A stretch of DNA of 64,000 nucleotides. It comes from Nemertoderma westbladi. Taxonomy: Eukaryota > Xenacoelomorpha > Nemertodermatida > Nemertodermatidae. The stretch is from contig JAUCBJ010008392.1 in NCBI GenBank assembly GCA_032718475.1, forward strand, positions 43,893 through 107,892, in the 5' to 3' direction. This document shows positions 21,090 through 29,721 of the stretch, piece after piece (position 1 is the first letter of the stretch; every line of letters begins with the position of its first letter). The position numbers and the translations under genes were made by a program. The notes under the pieces were generated by a model that saw nothing but the letters and a program-made list of their open reading frames with translations, searched no databases and was not told the origin of the DNA.

Positions 21090-21212
21090 GCGGTGAGAAA
21101 CAATCAAAATTCGAGTTCAATGAAGAAATAAAAAATTATAGATATTATCAGTCAAATTATATTAAATTATTAGGTTAACATTATGACAGTAAAAACGGTT
21201 TTTTTTAAATAA
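21087..21212 (+). repeat. 5' terminal inverted repeat of the Penelope-like element
   Basis: From ATAGCGGTGAGAAAC to CGGTTTTTTTTAAATAA it is the reverse complement of 24,031-24,157. By eye the only difference is one T in the homopolymer. Penelope-like elements are known to carry terminal repeats in direct or inverted arrangement. Confidence 0.9.
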
Positions 21213-21525
21213 GAGCAGACACCGCCCACCTCAAAGAAGCTATGTTACAGCTCTATCTAACAACAATGTTAACAACAATGCTCCTATCCCAATAAACAGC
21301 AACTCTAACACCGAAAATCCTTGGCGGCTAAACCAAAGACCACGCCCAACAAACCAACAAATCAGCAACCCCAGCAATAATGGCCAGCCGCTAGTCAACA
21401 ACACAAGCAATTCCCGCCATCACCCTATTATTCCGAACCACCAACACCTTATCCCCAATCGCCAGCAACAACATTGACTAAATTCGGGCAACGAAACCAA
21501 CAATCCCCACCTATCCATTGTTAAT

Positions 21526-23886
21526 ATGACTGGAGAGCCCCTTAACTATTATCAAACCAAACTCTTAAAACTCGGGTTAAAATATACTCCAACGCCTAAA
21601 CCTAACCCATTCCCAATCAGGAAAGATTTCATCGATTTCAATCGGAGGGTTAATTCAAATATTTCGTATGCACATTTGAGGCAGAACCCCAACACGGAAA
21701 CTCAGTCTCTAGTCTTTGGTAAGTCAGTATCGACTCCCTCCCGGTCAAAAAACCGTACACTCAATAGTTTCACTGACTTGTTGCAAACCATAGAGGCGGA
21801 CAGTGTGACCAACCCATCATATAACCTATCGACTGACTTGCAAAAAGCCTTAGCCCAATTAAAGCAGAACAAAGACATCTATATTTGTAATGCAGACAAG
21901 GGCGGAGCTATTTGCATTTTATCATTAACAGATTATGAAAATTTAGTCAGCAAACACCTCAGTGATACCAATACTTATGAAACTGTATTGACTAATAATT
22001 CCACCGACACCACCAATGCCATTACTTCACTTTGTAGAAAATATAGGGACAATTTAACCGCACAGGAATTCCTCTACCTTACAAAACACAAACCCAGGAG
22101 TAGCACCATTCATGTTTTACCCAAACTCCACAAGTCCAAAATTATATCGGAAAATTCTAAAAACGCACTTAATGGAGTCCTGGACATTACATTTCCCAAT
22201 GATTTACCGTCAAGACCTATTATTTCCAACATAGACTCACCCACTAGCCGCTTATCACAACTAATAGATGAGATAATCAAGCCCATTGTCGTTGCCACAC
22301 CCAGCTATATAAGGGACACGAAGCACTTTATCAACTGTATTCCCAGTTCCCTTGGTCCAAACTTCACACTGACCACTTTCGACGTCACCTCTCTATTCAC
22401 ATCAATTCCACAGGAAAAGGGACTTGAATCTATACAATTTTGGTTAAATGAAGTACCTGATTTAATCCCATCACGTTTCAGTAAAGCATTCATCATTGAT
22501 GGCCTACGCATTGTGCTTCAACATAACTATTTCAATCACTCCAACACATTAAATGGCAATAACAAATTCTACCGTCAAAAGGAAGGTGGCGCTATGGGAT
22601 CTAAATGTATACCCAACTACTCCAGCCTTTTTCTAGCCCACCAGGAATTGCGCGCTGCCAATATAATAAAGGATAGGTTTGGCGAAACATGTCATCAGTT
22701 CTTCATTAATAACTGGAGACGTTTCCTTGACGATTGCTTCATAGCTTGGCTAAATAGCCTGGATCTCAGCGTAAACGAACTTTTATCCATTCTTAACAAC
22801 CTATGCCCTGGCATTTCCTTCACTATGGAATCGAGCCCCCACCACATAACTTTTCTAGATGTTGTGGTTATTAACCCACAATATGACGCTGGTGCCCCAA
22901 CACTAGATATTTTCTACAAACCCACAGATGCTGGACGATATTTAAATTATCATTCCTGTCACCCACGGCACACAATTATCAACATACCCTGGAATTTGGC
23001 CAGGCGAATAATGACGATAGTGTCTAATCCAGAAACGCAAAAAAAGAGACTCTCTGAACTAAAAAACAAACTCATAAAGTGCGATTACCCGAGGGCCCTA
23101 ATTGACAGAGCCATAACCGAAGCCCTGAAGTTAGAACGCAGTGAAATGCTAAAAGACAAACCGAAACTAAAGAAAAACATTCTACCATTTATCACTACCT
23201 TTAATCCCAACATAAACAACAAATTCCATGACGTCATCAAGCCAGCGTATGAAATTCTGAAAACAGACTCTAATATTTCTAAGATAATATCCAACCAACG
23301 ATTAACACTCTGTTACAGGCAACCACCGAACATTTCGAAAACCCTACGTCAACAACCACGCAACGGGAACAATTTCGCCGGCGTAACAAAGTGTAACAAA
23401 TTACGTTGCGAACTATGTAAAATCATAATTGAAGGAAAACGCCTAACATTAAAGAACAACAAGTCATTCATAATAAAGTCGCACATGACATGTGACAGTA
23501 TGGACGTGGTATATGTTTTGACTTGCATGACGTGCCGTGATTTCTACATAGGCCAAACCTGCAATTTTAGAGCGCGCACGGCTTTACACCGACAGCAAAT
23601 CAACTCCCAGCATTTGCGCGTTTTAAAAGTCAGCAAACATATTGCTTCGTGTGGGTCGGGCAAATTCAATATAACCCCAATATTCCAGTGCTACGGCAGT
23701 AACCCGGATATAAGGGAATCATACGAGACACACCTTCAGAAGTTATTGCGCCCAACATTAAACTCACCTCTCTCCACGGCCGATATAATACAACAACAAC
23801 AAAAGAAGGGAATACCCCCCACCGCCCCGCCCACCACTACTGCTCCATTGTTATCAACCGCATCGACTAATGACATAGGGCATTAG
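21526..23886 (+). CDS. Penelope-like reverse transcriptase with GIY-YIG endonuclease
   Basis: 786 residues. It copies the element's RNA into DNA and cuts the target. The RT occupies about residues 90-480: KADKGGA-like NADKGGAICIL near 123, LPKLHK near 198, TFDVTSLFTSIP near 283, GGAMGSKCIPNYSSLFL near 354, and the catalytic DD in RFLDDCFIAW near 398. Basic residues and a CNKLRCELC cluster (near 625) follow. The GIY-YIG domain is at residues about 660-740, with YVLTCMTC and FYIGQTCNFRAR. The usual catalytic glycine-isoleucine-tyrosine is represented by VVYVL. ATG at 21,526 was chosen because an in-frame TGA lies about 50 nt upstream; an Asn-rich stretch in another phase before it may have belonged to the N-terminus. 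Confidence 0.9.
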   Translation: MTGEPLNYYQTKLLKLGLKYTPTPKPNPFPIRKDFIDFNRRVNSNISYAHLRQNPNTETQSLVFGKSVSTPSRSKNRTLNSFTDLLQTIEADSVTNPSYNLSTDLQKALAQLKQNKDIYICNADKGGAICILSLTDYENLVSKHLSDTNTYETVLTNNSTDTTNAITSLCRKYRDNLTAQEFLYLTKHKPRSSTIHVLPKLHKSKIISENSKNALNGVLDITFPNDLPSRPIISNIDSPTSRLSQLIDEIIKPIVVATPSYIRDTKHFINCIPSSLGPNFTLTTFDVTSLFTSIPQEKGLESIQFWLNEVPDLIPSRFSKAFIIDGLRIVLQHNYFNHSNTLNGNNKFYRQKEGGAMGSKCIPNYSSLFLAHQELRAANIIKDRFGETCHQFFINNWRRFLDDCFIAWLNSLDLSVNELLSILNNLCPGISFTMESSPHHITFLDVVVINPQYDAGAPTLDIFYKPTDAGRYLNYHSCHPRHTIINIPWNLARRIMTIVSNPETQKKRLSELKNKLIKCDYPRALIDRAITEALKLERSEMLKDKPKLKKNILPFITTFNPNINNKFHDVIKPAYEILKTDSNISKIISNQRLTLCYRQPPNISKTLRQQPRNGNNFAGVTKCNKLRCELCKIIIEGKRLTLKNNKSFIIKSHMTCDSMDVVYVLTCMTCRDFYIGQTCNFRARTALHRQQINSQHLRVLKVSKHIASCGSGKFNITPIFQCYGSNPDIRESYETHLQKLLRPTLNSPLSTADIIQQQQKKGIPPTAPPTTTAPLLSTASTNDIGH

Positions 23887-23965
23887 TTACAACAACGGCC
23901 CCTACGACCAATATTGCTAGGGCCCAACCTTTATATATTTCTACAAACTCAAATATTTAATAATA

Positions 23966-23992
23966 GTCCTGAAGAGGTAATCCGAAATGCAT
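23966..23992 (+). ncRNA. Hammerhead-like core downstream of the Penelope ORF
   Basis: GTCCTGAAGAGGTAATCCGAAATG contains the elements CTGAAGA, a very short GG/CC stem and CGAAA, in the order of a hammerhead ribozyme core (CUGANGA, stem II, GAAA). Hammerhead motifs are known in Penelope-like elements. The outer stems were not established, so this is only a candidate. Confidence 0.35.
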
Positions 23993-24030
23993 TGACTCAT
24001 TATTATTTAATTTGATCATTTTTACCTTAT

Positions 24031-24157
24031 TTATTTAAAAAAAAACCGTTTTTACTGTCATAATGTTAACCTAATAATTTAATATAATTTGACTGATAAT
24101 ATCTATAATTTTTTATTTCTTCATTGAACTCGAATTTTGATTGTTTCTCACCGCTAT
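24031..24157 (-). repeat. 3' terminal inverted repeat of the Penelope-like element
   Basis: Reverse complement of 21,087-21,212; see that entry. The repeat ends at CTCACCGCTAT, after which the BEL-2 leader resumes in low-complexity TA sequence. Confidence 0.9.
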
Positions 24158-24173
24158 ATGATATATATATATA

Positions 24174-24351
24174 TCAAGGTAAGTTTGACATTTGGACATT
24201 TCGACATTTTGACATTTCAACATTCTGACTTTGTTGATTTATTTGTACCGGTTAGGGTATATATATACTATATATATCAAGGTAAGTTTGACACTTCAAC
24301 ATTCAGATACTTTGACATTTTATTACCCGTACTTGACGTATATAATAAGAC
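24174..24351 (+). promoter_or_regulatory. BEL-2 leader with two splice-donor-like sites
   Basis: TATCAAGGTAAGTTTGACA occurs twice, 103 bp apart, with the GT of the donor consensus AG/GTAAGT at 24,179 and 24,282. Each lies next to TTTATTTGTACCGGTTAGGG (21,005 and 24,238), so the leader contains a tandem repeat that the Penelope-like element has split. The second copy ends shortly before the Gag ATG at 24,352. Use as a donor for a spliced 3' message is inference. Confidence 0.4.
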
Positions 24352-25047
24352 ATGAGTGACACACCACATTCGACTCGATACCCCCCTACCGACTATGACT
24401 CGTGCGACCCGGACAGATCGACAGTAGACGAACCGAGAAGGAGAACCCGAGATTCTACCGATGTCACACCGCGTGCGTCGCCAGTACCTCGAACGGAATT
24501 ACCGGAAGCCGCAACGCGTGGCGACGGCTGAATTGAAGATTTCCTTACCGTCCCGCAGACCAGATCGCGGGAACCGGACATGGTAAGTTCGACTGGAAGC
24601 CAGGAGAACGTTATTAGGAATATAGGAGGACACATGGCCCAGATTACTCGGAACCTCAGAGAAGGTTTTCGCGTTTTACGCGAGTTAACCGCCCCGATTT
24701 CGAGATACGAGTTCTACACCTTACAGGTAAGGATAGAAAGTAGGGTACATGCCTCCGTAGATAAACTTAAAGGTTTACACGAACTTGCAGAGTTGCGTGG
24801 CGACAACTTTACTCAGGTAAAGATAATAGATAAGTTGGTAAGTGCGAGAGAAAGCCTTATTCAGCTTAAGTCGGTGATAAGATTGGCTCAACAGGAGCAG
24901 TTCGACCAACTGCTAGGTGAGTCAGTTTCGGACGCGTTGTTACAACCCGAAGAGGAAGAAGAACTCTACTGCCTGGACGGGAGGTTAGGGACGCTCACCA
25001 ATTTTCTTCGTAGATGCGGCATACCGATCGAAGAACCGGAAGTCTAA
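24352..25047 (+). pseudogene. gag: BEL-2 Gag, N-terminal part
   Basis: ATG 24,352 opens with MSDT and has CDPDRS at residues 19-24; both are shared with the Gag start of copies A and B. An in-frame TGA at 24,529 interrupts it after 59 codons, and the same frame goes on through an ATG at 24,580 to TAA at 25,045. Residues after 24,580 form an amphipathic, helical region with no recognised domain. The frame resumes after the TAA and continues into the 25,108 segment, so only nonsense changes, no frameshifts, separate the parts. Confidence 0.7.
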
Positions 25048-25076
25048 CCGCGAGGGACGACGGAAGTTGTTACTAC

Positions 25077-25096
25077 GGAAGGCTCGCGAGCCTACC
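25077..25096 (+). repeat. GGAAGGC palindrome, copy 1
   Basis: GGAAGGCTCGCGAGCCTACC; its core AGGCTCGCGAGCCT is a perfect palindrome. It lies between the TAA at 25,045 and the next ATG in Gag. Confidence 0.8.
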
Positions 25097-25107
25097 AAAA
25101 TCCACCA

Positions 25108-28100
25108 ATGGATAGATCGTTCGTTAGCATGCGGAGCGACATTGGCGACGTTAGTAGAACAGCGTCTGTAATTACTCGACAACAACAGGAGGTTGCACGC
25201 CGACAACAAGTCGTTGAGGAAGAAGCGCAACTACAGATGGCACAGATTGCTATCGAGGGAGAGAAACAACGTAGAGAAGACGAGACGAGAATTGCGCAAC
25301 TCAAGGCGCAAGCCGAAGTCGAAGCCTCGGAGATGAGAAGATTAGAGGAGGACTTAGCACGACAGAAAGAGGCATCTGACGCTCGTGCTCAGTTGGAGGC
25401 ACGGCAAATAAAATCACGTTTAGCTATACAGGAAGCGGAGTTAGCGGCACAACAACAAGTAGTGGGTCGACGCGAAAGGGAGATGCAACTACAGTTCGAA
25501 CTGAATCGTAGATCGCGTGAGGCAGCGAATGCGCAAGTGGACCTTGAACTCGACGCGAGAGATAGATCTATAAGATCGCGAGCTGGACACGACTTGTCTG
25601 CCCTGGATCGCATGGAAGCTCGATATCGCGGAATTCAGAAGCGAATCGAGGAAGGAAGTGTGGGAGCGATAGATCGAGGAGAGGAGTTCGTCGAGGATTA
25701 CTGTAAACGTTTTCCCCAAGTTATTCCTATGCTCAAACCCACGACTCTGATAAAACCGGTCTTTGTTACGAAACCTAAGGAAATAACGCCTGTGCGCTCG
25801 ACGCAAGGTAGCAGGTTTGTTGTGACGGAAATACCGCAACCTAGGGTGACTTCATCGCCAATTTTAGCAGGTAATATAACTAGTCCACCTGCAGTAAGTC
25901 GTAGTCTACTTGTAGGAAGAGAGGAACCTGCGTTTATGACAATTAAACATGTAAGTAAGCCGTTAGTAGTTAAACCTGTGACGTGCTGTGCGAACCCAGT
26001 TATTTATAGACCGACTACGAAACCCGACTACTTTACTCGACCTTTGACACAATGTTCGACGCAACCTATGACTTCGTGGAAGGCTTGCGAGCCTGCCGAA
26101 CAACGGAGGAGGATGGATGTGGGTAGTACCCACGGGATCGAACAATGTATAACGAGACCTACGACTTCATGGAAGGCTTGCGAGCCTACCGAACGACGGA
26201 GAACCGTAGATCCTGGACCCCAACGAGTGAGACGAAAGCGAATACGCCGGACACGAACCCGCCAGCCACCTTATCCGGACGACAGCGACTCATCCAGTGA
26301 CTCGGAGTCGACGGAACGGGAAATATTCCGTACTGGAGCGGCAGCGGCAGCAGATTACAAACGAGAGGAACGATTGACGAACCCCTACATCGATAATCCT
26401 CCACGAGAAACACCCCGACAGAAACCCACGTTGCAACCAGCGGAAACGATCAGCGCCAAACAGTTCACCGAGATGACGGACCGACTAGCTCAACTCGAAG
26501 AACGACTTGAAGCGCAACCGTCGGATCGATCACGAACCAGCATGGGGTTAGAACAACCTAGACGACATCGACCACCAAGGCGAGAACAGGAGACTAGACA
26601 GACTCCGACCCATCGAGAAGAAGATCCCGTTAATAATTCTTACCGCCGAACAACACGCGGAAGGGAACGACTGGACGACGCCACCGAACAGGGACGCGGA
26701 CAGTTGGATTTGGTTAGCGAGATTGCGAAATTCGCGGCTAGACACGGATTACCGGCACAGCAACCGCCGAAGTTCTCTGGCAACGCGAAACACTGGCGCA
26801 CACTGGTAGACTACGTAGAGTCCCAGATCGCTAAGTGTGCTTTCACCTCGACGGAGAAGTTTAATTACTTGCTCCTAGTCCTGTCTGGTGAGCCGAAACG
26901 ATTAGCGGAAACCCGTATTGGTGTTCCAGATGCTTTTGAGTTGGCGTACAACCGTTTGTATTCGATTTACGGCGGTAACGTCGCCATGGCTAAATCCATT
27001 ATCGAAGACCTCTGTAGAGGAGGCAGCATTTCGAAACTGATCTATCTTCTACGACTCGCGGACGAAATAAAAAACGCTATAGGGACTTTACGGTCCATTG
27101 GACAACTTGAGTACACTAACGCACCGACGGTTCTCATCAGGATAATTGGTCGACTTCATCATCGACTTCGACGAGAATGGCGACGCATCGAGTACCAGCG
27201 TGAAGAGGCCGGCGGGCTATTAAAACTCACCGACGTCTATCAACTGATTTCGCGGGAGGCCGTTATCGAGACTCGATCAAATTATACCGATCATCATATC
27301 GCGGCAGAAGGGATAGCTATTTCTGCGCCGACTCGGACAAAACCATTTCTGACGAATGCAAAAGCCGTTACCTACGCCACCCCTACTGAGACTTCTAAAG
27401 TTCTGACGCCTATCAGCACCACGCAGCCACGACAACAGTTGCCGGCGGACTTTGTGGGATGCTCATACTGCGAGCGGAACGGCAGAAACCATAGCGGACA
27501 TAAACTTCGTGGATGTCGCGCTTTTAAAGAGTTAGGAATCGAGGAGAGGAGACTCCAAATCCGATCTTTAGATTCTTGCTGGAGATGTACGAAGCCAGGA
27601 CACGTCCGGAAGGATTGCCTGAGCGACGATACATGTCCTCTGTGTGGACGTAACCATGATGCGTTACTTCACACTACTAGTCATACTCCGACCAGACGCT
27701 TTCGACGAGAGCATCCAGATAAAGCGGCTAGATGCGACGCACTATACAAGGAGCGTACGCCGCGTGAGATCCGTACGTTTTATACGGACTGTATGGATCA
27801 GTCAGGATCATCGGACAAGGACGAGGAGGAAGACGACACTTTCTACGTGCATGCGGGTGAGGAACAGCCATCGGTAACGCTCCTCACACAGAACCAATTG
27901 AAAGGGTTTAGCGTGATTCCTATAAAGATTACCGGAACCCGAGGGAGCAAGCGTATATACGCTATCTTAGACTCTGCGTCATCACACAGTTATGTCGACG
28001 AACAAGTAGCCGACGTGGTTACGGACATGAGTCAAGGTAAGACTGCTCAGTATACTGTAAGCAGCATGCATGGTAAGAGAGCGATCCCTGTGACAAGAGT

Positions 28101-28410
28101 AAAACTAACCTTAGACACTCTTCTTTCCAAAGCGGAACACAGCAAGGAGGAGCGCTCATTACTTCCAGTAAGAAATTTGACCTTTGCAGCTATGAAGGAC
28201 TTTAGTAACTTGCTCGGCCCTGTGCCAGAGCAATCACCGGAAGATCGTAAGTATTTCCGACACCTTGGAATACCGGAATGTCCTGTTAATTATCGTTCCA
28301 TTGCGATGTTAATTGGGACAGACCAGTTTAACTTACATCAGGTATGGCAGACACGCCCATCTGTTATTACAGCGGGCAACCCCTACGCATATAGAACTCC
28401 CATAGGTTGA
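25108..28410 (+). CDS. gag-pro: BEL-2 Gag core, zinc knuckles and protease
   Basis: 1,100 residues. A coiled coil rich in Q, E, A and R spans residues about 25-185. A low-complexity Pro/Thr/Arg section follows and includes two palindrome copies (26,078 and 26,171). The Gag core at residues about 530-730 (GLPAQQPPKFSGNAKHWRT, EKFNYLLLVLSGEP) aligns with that of BEL-1. Cys/His clusters: CSYC, then CWRCTKPGHVRKDC (CX2CX4HX4C) and CPLCGRNHDALLH. The retropepsin has LDSASSHSYVDE, a DSA triad. The frame ends at TGA 28,408, where BEL-1 has TGG (Trp); the same phase continues to 28,481, where copy A has inserted. Confidence 0.85.
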   Translation: MDRSFVSMRSDIGDVSRTASVITRQQQEVARRQQVVEEEAQLQMAQIAIEGEKQRREDETRIAQLKAQAEVEASEMRRLEEDLARQKEASDARAQLEARQIKSRLAIQEAELAAQQQVVGRREREMQLQFELNRRSREAANAQVDLELDARDRSIRSRAGHDLSALDRMEARYRGIQKRIEEGSVGAIDRGEEFVEDYCKRFPQVIPMLKPTTLIKPVFVTKPKEITPVRSTQGSRFVVTEIPQPRVTSSPILAGNITSPPAVSRSLLVGREEPAFMTIKHVSKPLVVKPVTCCANPVIYRPTTKPDYFTRPLTQCSTQPMTSWKACEPAEQRRRMDVGSTHGIEQCITRPTTSWKACEPTERRRTVDPGPQRVRRKRIRRTRTRQPPYPDDSDSSSDSESTEREIFRTGAAAAADYKREERLTNPYIDNPPRETPRQKPTLQPAETISAKQFTEMTDRLAQLEERLEAQPSDRSRTSMGLEQPRRHRPPRREQETRQTPTHREEDPVNNSYRRTTRGRERLDDATEQGRGQLDLVSEIAKFAARHGLPAQQPPKFSGNAKHWRTLVDYVESQIAKCAFTSTEKFNYLLLVLSGEPKRLAETRIGVPDAFELAYNRLYSIYGGNVAMAKSIIEDLCRGGSISKLIYLLRLADEIKNAIGTLRSIGQLEYTNAPTVLIRIIGRLHHRLRREWRRIEYQREEAGGLLKLTDVYQLISREAVIETRSNYTDHHIAAEGIAISAPTRTKPFLTNAKAVTYATPTETSKVLTPISTTQPRQQLPADFVGCSYCERNGRNHSGHKLRGCRAFKELGIEERRLQIRSLDSCWRCTKPGHVRKDCLSDDTCPLCGRNHDALLHTTSHTPTRRFRREHPDKAARCDALYKERTPREIRTFYTDCMDQSGSSDKDEEEDDTFYVHAGEEQPSVTLLTQNQLKGFSVIPIKITGTRGSKRIYAILDSASSHSYVDEQVADVVTDMSQGKTAQYTVSSMHGKRAIPVTRVKLTLDTLLSKAEHSKEERSLLPVRNLTFAAMKDFSNLLGPVPEQSPEDRKYFRHLGIPECPVNYRSIAMLIGTDQFNLHQVWQTRPSVITAGNPYAYRTPIG
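26062..26203 (+). repeat. 93-bp tandem repeat with GGAAGGC palindrome copies 2 and 3
   Basis: GGAAGGCTTGCGAGCCTGCC at 26,078-26,097 and GGAAGGCTTGCGAGCCTACC at 26,171-26,190 sit in two similar blocks 93 bp apart, sharing ACTTCRTGGAAGG and CCGAACRACGGAG. Here the palindrome is read as WKACEP, a different phase from that used at 57,050. Confidence 0.8.
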
Positions 28411-28476
28411 TATACTAGAGCACCAATATGTTCACTAGAGGTAAGTGACCAGGAGGACGATGTTTTGAGTACATGT

Positions 28477-28481
28477 AGTTT
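28477..28481 (+). repeat. Target site duplication AGTTT, left side of copy A
   Basis: AGTTT before the LTR start TGTTCGC at 28,482 is repeated at 44,282-44,286 after the LTR end TTTTACA. Five bp fits BEL/Pao integration. Confidence 0.85.
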
Positions 28482-29643
28482 TGTTCGCGCTTTCAGACCT
28501 TTAGCAGTTTAACCTGCCAAATTGGGATGTCTTCTAGATAATAAATCGTCTTTAGCCTATGACAAGTATTTGATACACTACATTAGCCGAAGCAAGTCTA
28601 TGCGCGACCATTCACCCGCTGGATATACCCGGGAGACTGGATTCGGAAGCCTAACCGTATTGCGGGGTAGGCCTACTGTATTATTCGACTGATCGTAATA
28701 TATAATCTCTGACAAATATTATTCACTTTCGGGAAATATTAACAGTTCCTTTAGGACGTGGCGCTCTAAATATGTAAACAGAGTTATGACTTAAACTAGA
28801 CACAACGGGATGGCTATAGAGTATATGGCGCATTCTTTAGGAGATGCTTTGTTATCAGTCACAATCATACACAATACTGCACAATGCTGCACACCGATCT
28901 GCCGACCTTCACTAATTTTAGTCACATATAAAGAGAACAACAACCAATACATGTAGTGCATATGAAATAGCATTAGATTCACTTCAGAACCACTTTAATG
29001 TAAGTCGCAATCGTTATATGTAACCGGTCTCTCTTACCTTCAGTATATCAAGAAGATTGAGGGTTTTGTAATTATTTATTGGTATTCCAAATATAATAAT
29101 ATTCCATCAGCAGATATAATGAATAACCGACAGTAAATAGCAGTACAAATGTTAAGGTATGAATTGTGGTTCAGTTTGAGTTGGTTTGATAACAGATATA
29201 CGTTCTATAATTAAGCCTACTAATGTAGGGCTAAAGACTGAAAAACACAGAGATTCCGAAGCCGGTCTTCTAGGCTCAGGACAAAATGTAAACATTGACC
29301 CATAATGCATTGCGCGATTTCCCGGAGGTTTCTGTACAAAAAGCAGGAGAATCGCTCTGATTGGTTGACCTAACAAAGAAACACCAGAGAACAAGGAAAA
29401 AGCTACACGTGTACAGCTCAGCTGTTAGCTGTCGTCATAGTAACTACACTGTTTCAAGAGGATCTAGCGCATTGCGTCATAGAATTGCTAATTATGTCCG
29501 CTAAAGTACACATACAGAAGAAATGGCTTTTTATGTCCCCTAAAACACCAGTACAGTAAGGATACGGCTTTTTATGCCTGTTAAACCAACTACAGAGTAC
29601 TTTGCGGGGAAAATAACCGGCTAATTCCGCAAAAGCTTTTACA
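28482..29643 (-). repeat. LTR of copy A (3' LTR in sense direction)
   Basis: On the + strand it begins TGTTCGCGCTTTC and ends AAAAGCTTTTACA, so both ends are TG...CA. It matches 43,116-44,281 along its length. In sense direction it follows X3 and a purine-rich stretch, the reverse complement of CACCGCTCCCAG, that could be the polypurine tract. The ends are confirmed by the AGTTT duplication. Confidence 0.9.
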
Positions 29644-29721
29644 CCGCTCCCAGAAAATGGGATTTAAGTCTATAAAATATAAAAAATCACAGTTTCTAAA
29701 ATATAAAAATACTCTAAACAG

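Larger units (their letters stand above)
21043..24157 (+). mobile_element. Penelope-like element with terminal inverted repeats
   Basis: One intact RT/GIY-YIG frame lies between inverted repeats of about 126 bp (21,087-21,212 and 24,031-24,157). Flanking TATATGATATATA at 21,029 and again at 24,155 is a possible target duplication, although low in complexity. The element splits the BEL-2 leader, whose sequence resumes at about 24,168 with the AAGGTAAGTTTGAC segment. The intact 786-codon frame and nearly identical repeats suggest a recent insertion. Confidence 0.85.

Noticed and set aside
23500-23740. GIY-YIG domain as a host nuclease or homing endonuclease gene
   Set aside because: It is fused to a Penelope-type RT in a single frame between inverted repeats.
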